Shown: piece after piece, positions 19,235 to 27,409 of the stretch | Layout of the letters: each line of letters begins with the position of its first letter | Position numbering within the stretch: position 1 is the stretch's first letter | Origin: Bog-473 sp963744225 | GTDB taxonomy: Bacteria > Actinomycetota > Acidimicrobiia > Acidimicrobiales > RAAP-2 | Assembly: GCA_963744225.1 (NCBI GenBank) | Contig: CAVUSV010000004.1 | Coordinates: forward strand, 434,001 to 498,000 | Direction: 5' to 3' | DNA: 64,000 bases | Translations under genes and position numbers: made by a program | The notes under the pieces: generated by a model | The model's input: the letters and a program-made list of their open reading frames with translations, nothing else | Databases searched by the model: none | Told to the model about the DNA's origin: nothing

Positions 19235-19691
19235 GGAAATCTGCGTCCGACCGAGACATCGGAGTGGACGATACGAACGCTGTGTCTCACCTGAGTGTCC
19301 TGCCTGTCCCTCGTCGAAATCACACGTCCACGGCACGTGCGGACGCCAACAGGGTCCGCCAACATGATCGGACCTTTTCGTTGCGACCTTGAATGGACGG
19401 CCGCTGGCGAGTGGCACCCGCCATTAACATCAACTGCCGTAAGCCGACAAGAAGCGGTCGGGCGTCACCGGAGGTTTCGGCGCCGCTTTCTGCACCCTCC
19501 AGTATGGAGCGGAACCGGCCGAACCGCACGCCGAGGACGATACATTTGTCCGAATCGTCCGGACGTTCATGGAACGTTAACGGGCGTTCACTGAGAATTT
19601 CGCGGGCGTTCACTGAGAATTCGCCTTCTGATGGACATCGGGCGAGCATCGGAACCACCATGCCGGGGCCGGGGGGCGATGCCCTGAAGCC
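19235..19691. other. Intergenic leader of the aa:CP operon with a tandem repeat
   Basis: These 457 bases probably hold the promoter of the minus-strand transferase/carrier/ligase operon. A 19-bp unit (CGGGCGTTCACTGAGAATT) occurs twice at 19581-19599 and 19603-19621. A minus-strand open frame (19320-19661, 113 codons) crosses it but shows no recognisable domain. No RNA gene is seen. GC is locally lower than in the flanking genes. Confidence 0.5.
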
Positions 19692-20934
19692 CTACGTCTC
19701 GTACTCGTAGGTGACGTACGAATCCTCGGTGCACGCGGCGTAGTGCTCGGCCAGTTCGGCGTAGTCGGCCACTGTTCCGGTGACCTGAAAGACCTTGTCG
19801 AGGGAGCCGTTTTGCCAGTCGACCGGGTCGCCGACCCTCTTGTGAACGTCGATGTCCCGCACCCCGGGTCGCTCCCCCAGTTGGTTCAACCCGTTGATCC
19901 CGAGGACTTTCGTCGCCGACATCGGGGGCTCACGATAGAAGCGATACGCGATGCATTGAACCGGGACCGGACCCTCCACCACGACATGTTCTCCGAGCGC
20001 CAGTCTCATACTCAGTTCCAGCAAGGGCACGCCGGAAGCAAGCTTGACGGTAGCGGGGGTAAGACCTGTGGGCCGACCATTGATCTCGATGATCTTGCGC
20101 CCCTGTGGTGTGAGTTTGATCTCAGTCCGAAAGCAGCCAAAGTCCGATCCGAGCGACTTGATTGCGGCCGTTGCCAGATCGAACAATTCGGGGATTTCCG
20201 AGGGGGGCACGTCTGCTGGGAAGAACCCTCCCGAAGAGCGGAACGGCGGCATCATTGGGAACAACCCGGTAATTCCCAAATGACTGAATACTCCACGGCT
20301 TACGATCGTCTCGATGCTGACTCTGTCCGCATACGGTGCCTCGGTGGGAGGGAGGTCTTCCATCCGCTCCTCGAGGATCATCTGCCCGGGATGTTCGACG
20401 GATTCGAGCACGCTCACGAGCTCGGCGGCGCTTTGGACTGGCTGGATCCCTCTGCACGCGGTGCCATTCCTTGGCTTTAGGAGTGCGGGAAAGCTCACGG
20501 CGCTCTGCAACCGGTCGACCTCATCGCCGTCGACCTGCTCCTTGATTTCGGAGAACCTTGGTACCGGCACGCCGGCTGCATCGAGGGCCTCGCGCTCGAA
20601 GAAGTTTGTCGTTGAGCCTTGCCACGGCACGGACCGACGTGCTGGGCAAGCCGAGCGCAGCAGCCAGCCATGCCTGTCGGTGGAGATCGGTATCGAAGTA
20701 GCAGGTGATTCCGTCCGGTCGCTCGGCATAGACGAGCTGAATCAACTCCTCGGGCGTGCAGCCTTCTGCGTTAACGACCTTGCCCAGCTTGCGGAGCACC
20801 TTCGTTGTCTGGCCGAGTTCCGACTCGTCGACGATCCAGAGGAGCCGACAGACGTCGGCCGCGGCGTCGGCAACTTCCCTCCACGGTCTCGACCTCGGGC
20901 TGTAGACAATGGCCAGCAGCGGCTTCTGACCCAT
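19692..20934 (-). CDS. ATP-grasp ligase-like protein (frameshifted)
   Basis: About 414 residues when the two frames are joined. The first frame gives the pre-ATP-grasp domain (MGQKPLLAIVYSPRS ... GLPSTSVRAVARLNDK); the second continues FFEREALDAAGVPVPRF, SFPALLKPRNGTACRG and ILEERMEDLP (nucleotide binding), then CFRTEIKLTPQGRKIIEING with the Glu-Asn-Arg metal site. The shift lies near 20595-20607; 1243 nt is 3n+1, so one base was gained. ATP-grasp enzymes join a carboxylate to an amine or thiol through an acyl phosphate. Placement upstream of the aa:CP genes suggests peptide or amide bond formation, an inference. Confidence 0.78.
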
Positions 20935-20974
20935 GTAACAACGCTAATCCCGGCGAGGACCGTGCTCCAACTCG

Positions 20975-21724
20975 TCAGCGACGACGAGTCAGATACAGCA
21001 CTGCGTCCTCGACCCGCGTCACCGCACCACCGAATTCGTTGTCGATGATGTGTTGAAACTGCTCGTCGCGCTTGGCCGTGTGAAATCCCGGGTAGGTGCG
21101 GGTCAGAGCAATGAACGATGCTGCGTCGAGTACTCGCTGAAAGCGGTGCTGCCGCCCGGTGAATTCCTCGAAGCGAGGATCGGCACGGATCGGCTCGAGC
21201 GACGTACGCATGGCTTCCACCTGCTTAGGCCAAGGAGAGCCCGTGACTTCGGCCAAGCGGTCCTCAAAGTTACCCTCCCCCCAGGACACAACTTCGGTCC
21301 ACGCGACGGCCAGCGCCCCGCCAGGCGAAAGCAGGTCGGCAGCGAGGTCAATACCCTTGCCAGGCTCGACCCAGTGCCAGGCACTGAAAGCCACGATGAG
21401 ATCGACGCCCTCCGTGGCTGGCCAGTCTTCGAACCGGCCGGCGACAAATTGCGCCGTGTCACCAACCTTTTCTTGGGCGAGTTCCCGCATCGACGACGAA
21501 GGCTCAATGGCGGTGACTCGCAGGCCGTGTGCGACGAGAGCGGCCGTGCCAATGCCGGTTCCAGCTCCGATCTCGATCGCCTCAGCCCCCGGGCTCAGCT
21601 CACCAAGCTCCATGATGTCGTCAAAGATCTCTTCCGGGTAGTGAGGACGGTAGCGATCGTACGCAACCGCTTCGGCGTCAAATTCCTTCGACCGCCGGGC
21701 GGCCAACCTCCAAAGGTCGGACAT
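20975..21724 (-). CDS. Class I SAM-dependent methyltransferase
   Basis: About 249 residues from the ATG at 21724 (a start 13 codons upstream is possible). AVAYDRYRPHYPEEIFDDIM, AIEIGAGTGIGTAAL (motif I), LRVTAIEPSSSM, VDLIVAFSAWHWVEPGKG and LLSPGGALAVAW are the methyltransferase-11 motifs shared with trans-aconitate and small-molecule methyltransferases. The stop is 40 bp before the ATP-grasp start on the same strand, so it may belong to the same unit and modify the product. Substrate unknown. Confidence 0.85.
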   Translation of the reverse strand: MSDLWRLAARRSKEFDAEAVAYDRYRPHYPEEIFDDIMELGELSPGAEAIEIGAGTGIGTAALVAHGLRVTAIEPSSSMRELAQEKVGDTAQFVAGRFEDWPATEGVDLIVAFSAWHWVEPGKGIDLAADLLSPGGALAVAWTEVVSWGEGNFEDRLAEVTGSPWPKQVEAMRTSLEPIRADPRFEEFTGRQHRFQRVLDAASFIALTRTYPGFHTAKRDEQFQHIIDNEFGGAVTRVEDAVLYLTRRR

Positions 21725-21837
21725 ATCGCCAGTATCGCAGAGGGCTCGCGCCCGAAAAAACACTGCGGCAGAGGTCAGGGGCCATCATGACGGGCCTGCG
21801 GATCCGGCCACGCCCGCTTCACGGTCCACCCACCTCG

Positions 21838-23226
21838 TCAAAGGGCGCGGGCAGCGACGAACTCTGGAGCGTCAGCACCCAAGTCCGTGGTGAAGGTCCA
21901 ACGCGGCTGCAGGTCGGCCGTTCGACCAGGAGGACCGATCACCGACACGGGAGCCACCGCTCCTGGCAGCACGATCCGATACGCCTCGACGTCGGCCCGT
22001 TGAGGTGCCTCCATCTCGGCGTGACCCGCGCCCAGCAGCCACCGGGCAGTCTGCGCGAGTGACAACTGCACGGACCGGGGTTGCCCACCAAGGTGTACCG
22101 AGGCAAGCGCGAGCAGCCCCGCCGCGGCGGCCAGGTAACCGGTTGCATGGTCGAGCACCTGCGCCGGCAGCGTGCCGGGGAGCCCCTCCGCCCCCTCGGC
22201 GAGGGCGATCCCCGTTGGGCCCTGGACCACTGAGTCGAAGCCACGCCGAGCGGCCCAGGGTCCACGTGGCCCCCACGCTGACAGGCTGACCACGCTGAGG
22301 TGGGGGTGACGCTCGGACAGCTCACGCGGGTCGAGACCGTACCGAGCCAGCGCCCCAGGGCGGTAACCCTGCACAAGCAGGTCCGCCACTGAGAGCAGTT
22401 CCTCCAGTCGAGCACGTCCTGCGGGCTCGGCGAGGTCGAGATCAGCGCTGCGCTTGCCAGGCAACGTGTCCAATGCGTGGGCCGGCATCTCCGGCAGTCG
22501 AGGACTGTCAACGCGGAGAACTTCGGCGCCCCACGCCGCCAAGGTCCTCGTGGCGATCGGGCCGGCGAGAACCCGGGTCATGTCGAGGACGCGCACGCCG
22601 GTGGCACCCCGTCCGGGGAGCAGGGTCCGACCAGTTCCTTTGCCAGCCTCATGTTGCAGCAGCGGGAGTGTCGCCACAGCCCGACCTTGCGGATGCTCGT
22701 GCCATTGCTCCTCGGTGCGCACGGCATATCCGAGGCCACCGGCGGCGGACAGGGCATCCTCGAGGTCCTCGCCGCGCCAGCCGGCCACTGCCTCCTTGAC
22801 GCTCTTGTGGCGGTCTTCGCACCCGAGCACCTGCAATGCCCGCTCTCGGTGCCACGGATACTCCCCGTGCAGGCGAAACCAGCTGCCATCGGAGGTCCGC
22901 CAGAAACGAGAGAGGGGGGACATCCGCTCTGACTCTTGATTGACACCGGAGCGCGCATAATGTTCGCTCCGGGCAGCGACGGCCACGTGCTCCCGATTGA
23001 CCGTGACCGGCCTGGGCTCCTCTGATCGACGGGCCGCATCCAGCACCGACGCAGCAAGCACCGACGTGGTGACGGCGGCGGTCATCGCGGGTAGCGCCGC
23101 AAGCGTCGACGGCAACAACCCCGCTCCGTCTCCTGTGTCCTCGACCAGGTCGAGGCAGGCCGGGTCCCCGTCCAGCGCCAACCATGCTTGCGACAACAAC
23201 AAGGCTCCGCCATTTTCAGCAGCCAC
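21838..23226 (-). CDS. CaiB/BaiF (class III) CoA-transferase family protein
   Basis: A 462-residue class III CoA-transferase with an extended N-terminal half. The second half holds the typical core: VRVLDMTRVLAGPIATRTLA, WGAEVLRVDSPRLPE, DLAEPAGRARLEELL, ADLLVQGYRPGALARYGL and VVSLSAWGPRGPWAARRGFD. The residue after RGFD-SVVQG occupies the region of the family's catalytic Asp. Members move CoA between carboxylates or race 2-methylacyl-CoA. GTG start. The N-terminal ~190 residues look like a second, degenerate transferase half. Confidence 0.82.
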   Translation of the reverse strand: MAAENGGALLLSQAWLALDGDPACLDLVEDTGDGAGLLPSTLAALPAMTAAVTTSVLAASVLDAARRSEEPRPVTVNREHVAVAARSEHYARSGVNQESERMSPLSRFWRTSDGSWFRLHGEYPWHRERALQVLGCEDRHKSVKEAVAGWRGEDLEDALSAAGGLGYAVRTEEQWHEHPQGRAVATLPLLQHEAGKGTGRTLLPGRGATGVRVLDMTRVLAGPIATRTLAAWGAEVLRVDSPRLPEMPAHALDTLPGKRSADLDLAEPAGRARLEELLSVADLLVQGYRPGALARYGLDPRELSERHPHLSVVSLSAWGPRGPWAARRGFDSVVQGPTGIALAEGAEGLPGTLPAQVLDHATGYLAAAAGLLALASVHLGGQPRSVQLSLAQTARWLLGAGHAEMEAPQRADVEAYRIVLPGAVAPVSVIGPPGRTADLQPRWTFTTDLGADAPEFVAARAL

Positions 23227-23304
23227 CGCAGGAGCCTAGCCTCGCGCCGCCGATTTCCAGGCGTTGAAGCGACGGGGGCCAGGTACTTCAGAGGGAGAAT
23301 CCGC

Positions 23305-23817
23305 CTATGTGACCGCCTTGACCCACCGACGCTCGACGAGGCGATTCTTGGCCACGAAAATCTCGTCCGTCCGCCGCCAACCCCGATGTTCGACCAGTCG
23401 TGCAGCCGTACTCGTATCGGGAATGTGACACACCAGATCACTCGCTGCCCAATCCCGGGCCCAGCTCTCCTGCGCAGCAAGGAGGGCAGCGCCGATGCCC
23501 CGTCCGCGGTTGTCCTCGTCGACGAACAGCATGCTCAGCCGGGCGTGACCGTGGACGAGTTGGACATGACCCATTCCCACACAGCCACGTCCGACCCCGG
23601 CAACCAGGAGCACCTGCTCGTCGCTCCGCGCGGACGTGCGGGCGTAGTCCAGCCAGAAGTTGTCGGGAATTGCGAAGACGTCGTTGAGTTCGACATCGAC
23701 GGCCAGCGGGATCCCGAGGGCCATCCTGACGTGCAGCCGGCGTATGTCTTTCCAATCCTCGTCGAGGCACCGCCGGATCACTGCCGGGGGCACCGCGTTG
23801 TCCAAAGGACCCTCCAT
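23305..23817 (-). CDS. GNAT family N-acetyltransferase
   Basis: About 170 residues. VIRRCLDEDWKDIRRLHVRM is the first GNAT helix, LSMLFVDEDNRGRGIGAAL the acetyl-CoA pyrophosphate loop (R/Q-x-x-G-x-G/A), followed by TSTAARLVEHRGWRRTDEIF. The ATG at 23817 has GGAG 8 bp upstream; a start at 23844 would include a 15-bp palindrome within the coding region. Substrate unknown. Confidence 0.78.
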   Translation of the reverse strand: MEGPLDNAVPPAVIRRCLDEDWKDIRRLHVRMALGIPLAVDVELNDVFAIPDNFWLDYARTSARSDEQVLLVAGVGRGCVGMGHVQLVHGHARLSMLFVDEDNRGRGIGAALLAAQESWARDWAASDLVCHIPDTSTAARLVEHRGWRRTDEIFVAKNRLVERRWVKAVT

Positions 23818-23825
23818 ACTGAGGG

Positions 23826-23840
23826 CTCCTACTGTAGGAG
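23826..23840. promoter_or_regulatory. Palindrome at the start of the GNAT gene (possible operator)
   Basis: CTCCTAC-T-GTAGGAG is a perfect 7-bp inverted repeat around one central base, just ahead of the preferred start and overlapping its Shine-Dalgarno. It may be an operator or a translation-blocking hairpin. Confidence 0.35.
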
Positions 23841-23910
23841 TCATTGGTCTCCGCTTCTCGGCCCCGCTCCTCGGGGGACCCCGAAGGGACCGAGACGGCC
23901 CGGGGCGAAC

Positions 23911-26121
23911 TCAGCCCGAGGCGGTGGAGTTGCCAGTAGCGAGGTCGTAGACGGTCACCCCGCCCACGGTTTTGGCCGTGAAGTGCGACTCCACCCACGC
24001 AGTGATCTTCGACGCGTCGTTGCTCGACCCGCCCACGCCGCCGGGGCCTCCGCCGCGCCCCCCAGCGATGAAGTAGTGGACCTTGCCCTCGGCCACGTAC
24101 TTCTCGAACTGGGCCAGGGTGGGCGCCGGATCCGTCCCGTTGAAGCCGCCGATGGCCATGATCGGCTCTCCGCTAGCCAGCTGGTAGCCGGCGGCCGAGT
24201 TCGCGCTCACCGTCGCGGCGGCCCAGGTGTAGTGGCCGGCGCTCGCCTGCAGAAGCGTGTTCAAGGCGGGGTTGGACTGGCTGGCGCCCAAGATCCCGCC
24301 CGGACCACCGCCGCCGAAGGCGCCCCGCCCACCGCCCGCGCCGAATGAGGGCACTGCCCCGCCGGGGAAGCCCCCGCGGGGGAAGCCCCCGCCCGGGAAG
24401 CCACCCGTGCCGGCGCCGGTAGGCGCACCACCGGGGAAGCCGCCGGGAAGGGCGCCGCCGGGGAATCCGCCGCCAGCAGCCCGTCGAAGGCCCCCACCGC
24501 CGGGGAAGCCCCCACCGCCGGGGAAGCCGCCCCCGCCGGTCGCGGTCGGGGTCACCGACGGGATGGCGCCGCCGTGCGGCGTGGTCGCCGTGGCGACCGT
24601 CGAGAAGAGCGGTGCGGCCAGCGCGGCACCCAGACCGAGTGCTGCGACCAGGCCGATGGCCAGCTTGGGGACGGCACGGAACAGCGGGAGGGCCAAGATG
24701 GCAAGGACCCCGAGCGTTCCCACAACCGCAACGAGGACGCGCAGCGCCGGGAACCAGTCGGAAGTGCGCCCGAGGAGCACGTAGCTCCACACCACCGTGA
24801 CGGCCAGGCCGGCGGCCAGGCCGAACCTGCCCACCCAGCTCCCGCGGCGCTGCCAGAGCCCCATGGTGGCGATCCCGACCAGGCCGCCGAGCGGCGCCGC
24901 CAGGGCGACCAAGTAATAGGCGTGGATAATGCCCTGAGCCAAGCTGATGACCAGGCCGGTGCTAACGAGCGAGCCGCCAAACAACAGCAGCGCGGCGCGC
25001 TCGCGGTCGGTGCGGCGGGCGCGAACGGTGACGACCAGAAGGACTGCGCCCATCACCAGCGCTCCGGGCAACAGCCACGACATCATGTTCCCGAACTGGG
25101 CGTTGAAGAGCCGGGTCAAACCGGTGGGTCCCCACATGCTGCCTGTGACGCGCCCGCCACCCACGCTGCCAGTCTCGTTGCCGGTGATCCGGCCGAAGCC
25201 GTTGTAGCCGAAGATGAGGTTCAAGATGTTGTTGTTCTGCGACCCACCGACATAGGGGCGATCGGCGGCCGGGGTGAGCACGACGGCGGCCACCCACCAC
25301 CCTGCCGCAACCAAGGTCGAGATCCCCATCAGCGCGACCTGCCACACCCGCCGCCACCATCCTGTCGGTGCGGCGAGCAGGTAGACGACAGCCATCACCG
25401 GGAGGATCAAGAACGCCTGCATCATCTTGGTGATGAAGCCGAAGCCCACAAGTGCCCCAGCCAGCACGAGCCACCTGGTCTGCGCCCGCTCCAGGCCACG
25501 GATGGTGGCGTACACGGCACCGGCAAGCAGCATGGCCAGCATGGCGTCGGGGTTGTTGTAGCGGAACATCAGGGCCGCCACCGGCGTCAGCGCGACGACG
25601 GAGGCACCCAGAAGCGCGGCCTGGGCACTGAACCAGCGTCGAACCGAAAGGTAGACCAGCCCGACCGTGGCCACGCCCTCGAGGGCCTGGGGGGCCAGCA
25701 CGCTCCAAGAGTTCAGCCCAAAGATCCTGGCCGAGATCTCCATGGGCCACAGAAAGGCGGGCGGCTTGTCCACGGTGATGAAGTTGGACGAGTCGGAGGA
25801 ACCGAAGAAGAAGGCCTTCCAGCTCTTGGTCCCCGCCTGGACGGCCGCCGAGTAGAAGGAGTTGCCCCATCCGCTTGCCCCGAGGTCCCACAAGTAGAGG
25901 AGCGCGGTCGCCGCGAGCAGTGTGATGAGAGCGGGGCGCACCCAGGGCGCGTCGCTCTCCTTGCCCCGCAGGAAACGGGCCGCGGGGCCGCGCCGGGGCC
26001 CCGGTGTCCAAGTCCGTGCCGCGTTGGTTCCGGTGTCCCTGGCGTCCGTCGGGCTGACTGCGACTTGGGCCGGGGGGTCAAGGACCCCGACGGGGGCATC
26101 CGGGGCGGGCGTGTCCGTCAT
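23911..26121 (-). CDS. GT39-like (ArnT/PMT-type) membrane glycosyltransferase with Gly-rich region
   Basis: A 736-residue polytopic protein. It starts with a cytosolic Pro-rich tail, then SGWGNSFYSAAVQAGTKSW, the loop FITVDKPPAFLWPMEISAR and MFRYNNPDAMLAMLLAGAV, the conserved parts of ArnT-like mannosyl/arabinosyl transferases that use polyprenyl-phosphate sugars. After about 13 membrane segments there is a stretch (residues ~535-640) of GGGFPGG-type repeats, then a small extracellular domain ending VTVYDLATGNS. The downstream GT2-GtrA gene begins at an ATGA overlap, so donor synthesis and transfer are probably coupled. Confidence 0.85.
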   Translation of the reverse strand: MTDTPAPDAPVGVLDPPAQVAVSPTDARDTGTNAARTWTPGPRRGPAARFLRGKESDAPWVRPALITLLAATALLYLWDLGASGWGNSFYSAAVQAGTKSWKAFFFGSSDSSNFITVDKPPAFLWPMEISARIFGLNSWSVLAPQALEGVATVGLVYLSVRRWFSAQAALLGASVVALTPVAALMFRYNNPDAMLAMLLAGAVYATIRGLERAQTRWLVLAGALVGFGFITKMMQAFLILPVMAVVYLLAAPTGWWRRVWQVALMGISTLVAAGWWVAAVVLTPAADRPYVGGSQNNNILNLIFGYNGFGRITGNETGSVGGGRVTGSMWGPTGLTRLFNAQFGNMMSWLLPGALVMGAVLLVVTVRARRTDRERAALLLFGGSLVSTGLVISLAQGIIHAYYLVALAAPLGGLVGIATMGLWQRRGSWVGRFGLAAGLAVTVVWSYVLLGRTSDWFPALRVLVAVVGTLGVLAILALPLFRAVPKLAIGLVAALGLGAALAAPLFSTVATATTPHGGAIPSVTPTATGGGGFPGGGGFPGGGGLRRAAGGGFPGGALPGGFPGGAPTGAGTGGFPGGGFPRGGFPGGAVPSFGAGGGRGAFGGGGPGGILGASQSNPALNTLLQASAGHYTWAAATVSANSAAGYQLASGEPIMAIGGFNGTDPAPTLAQFEKYVAEGKVHYFIAGGRGGGPGGVGGSSNDASKITAWVESHFTAKTVGGVTVYDLATGNSTASG

Positions 26122-27329
26122 CGTGATACCTCCATCAGGTCGCTACCCGCGCGGGCGCGTGGGCGGAAGATCCAGGCCCGCAATACGGCGAACCGGAATA
26201 CAGCGGCGATCATCGTGGCGAGGGTGATCGCAACGAGCTCGGGCAATAGGGCACCAGGAGCCGTCCATTGGGCGACGAGCAGCCCGAGGGTCGTGAAGGC
26301 CAGGCTCACCGCGCACAGGCCGGCCGCCACGGCAAAGAGCCGACCACGGCGGGCTTGGCCGTCGGTGGTCCGCGAGAGCTCGCGGTGGACCGCGGTGTTG
26401 AAGAGTGTGGCAATCGCCATGGCCACTGCGTTGGCAGCGAAGGCGCCCAAAAGTGGGCGCCAGGCCACAAAGAGGAACAAGTACCCAACTGTGGAGAGCA
26501 CCCCGACCCCGGCGAAACGCAGCAACTGGTCGGCTGGCACCTCGTTGGAACGAGCCCGGGAGAGCCCCGTGGGACGGTGGACCAGCATCCGCCACACCCC
26601 TCGCAGGTCGTCCGCCGCCGTCGACACGACGTTCACGCTCGAGTCCGGGTCGTCGACCCAGTCGACGGGGACCTCACCGATGCGCAACCCGAGCCGTTGC
26701 GCGGTGACGAGCAGCTCGGTGTCGAAGAACCATTCGTTGTCTTCGACGAGGGGCAGTATCTTCTCCGCGGCATCCCGCCGTAGTGCCTTGAACCCGCACT
26801 GGGCGTCACTGAAGCTTCCGCGCAGCGTGAGCTGAAGCAAGCGGTTGTAGGTCCGGGAGATCAGCTCGCGCTTGGGGCCGCGCACCACGTTCGCGCCGCG
26901 GGCGAGTCGCGACCCGATCGCGACATCCCTATGGCCCGACAGGAGCGGAGCCACAAGCGGGAGGAGCGCCGGTAAGGAGGTGGACAAGTCGACGTCCATG
27001 TAGGCAACGACGGGGGCGTTACTGGTCGACCATGCAGCGCGAAGGGCGTAGCCTCGCCCCTTGCGCGGTAGGTGCATCGCCGCGACGCCGTGCAGCGTCG
27101 ATGCGAGCCGGCTTGCCACGCGATAGGTGTCGTCGGTGCTGGCGTTGTCGACCACGGTGACAAGGGTCCGGAAGGGGAAGGAGTCATCGAGGAATCTCCG
27201 GAGCGCGGTGATCCGCTCCTCCAACTGGGGCGCCTCGTTGTAGACGGGTACGACGATCTCCACCTCGACCGGGATCCGGCGGAGCTCGACGGCAGCTTCG
27301 AGTGGAGCCAGGGTTGCCATGGCAGGCAT
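26118..27329 (-). CDS. Bifunctional GT2 glycosyltransferase / GtrA-like flippase
   Basis: A 403-residue fusion. Residues ~15-255 form a DPM1-like GT2 domain: VEIVVPVYNEAPQLEERITA, VVDNASTDDTY, APVVAYMDVDLSTSLPAL (DxD) and SDAQCGFKALRRDAAE. Residues ~265-400 form a four-helix GtrA domain (LLRFAGVGVLSTVGYLFLFV). It likely makes a polyprenyl-phosphate sugar on the inner face and helps flip it. It is transcribed before, and overlaps, the GT39 enzyme that would use this donor. Confidence 0.88.
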   Translation of the reverse strand: MPAMATLAPLEAAVELRRIPVEVEIVVPVYNEAPQLEERITALRRFLDDSFPFRTLVTVVDNASTDDTYRVASRLASTLHGVAAMHLPRKGRGYALRAAWSTSNAPVVAYMDVDLSTSLPALLPLVAPLLSGHRDVAIGSRLARGANVVRGPKRELISRTYNRLLQLTLRGSFSDAQCGFKALRRDAAEKILPLVEDNEWFFDTELLVTAQRLGLRIGEVPVDWVDDPDSSVNVVSTAADDLRGVWRMLVHRPTGLSRARSNEVPADQLLRFAGVGVLSTVGYLFLFVAWRPLLGAFAANAVAMAIATLFNTAVHRELSRTTDGQARRGRLFAVAAGLCAVSLAFTTLGLLVAQWTAPGALLPELVAITLATMIAAVFRFAVLRAWIFRPRARAGSDLMEVSR

Positions 27330-27409
27330 GGTGCCGGGCCGGGCTCGCGGTGCGGTGAAGGTCGGCTGTGGGCCCGGTGTGAATCGCTGGCGCGCTGCCT
27401 GGACCGCCC

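Noticed and set aside
19320..19661. A 113-codon minus-strand frame in the gap upstream of the transferase
   Set aside because: No recognisable domain, no clear ribosome site and the tandem repeat falls inside it; kept only as intergenic.
22900..23226. A separate gene for the N-terminal third of the 21838-23226 CoA-transferase
   Set aside because: The frame is continuous and full length (462 aa) for bipartite class III transferases; no internal stop or second start signal.
24574..26835. A 753-codon plus-strand open frame opposite the glycosyltransferases
   Set aside because: It is the mirror of strongly biased GC-rich codons; the minus strand holds two recognisable families with an ATGA overlap, and the plus frame has no domain.
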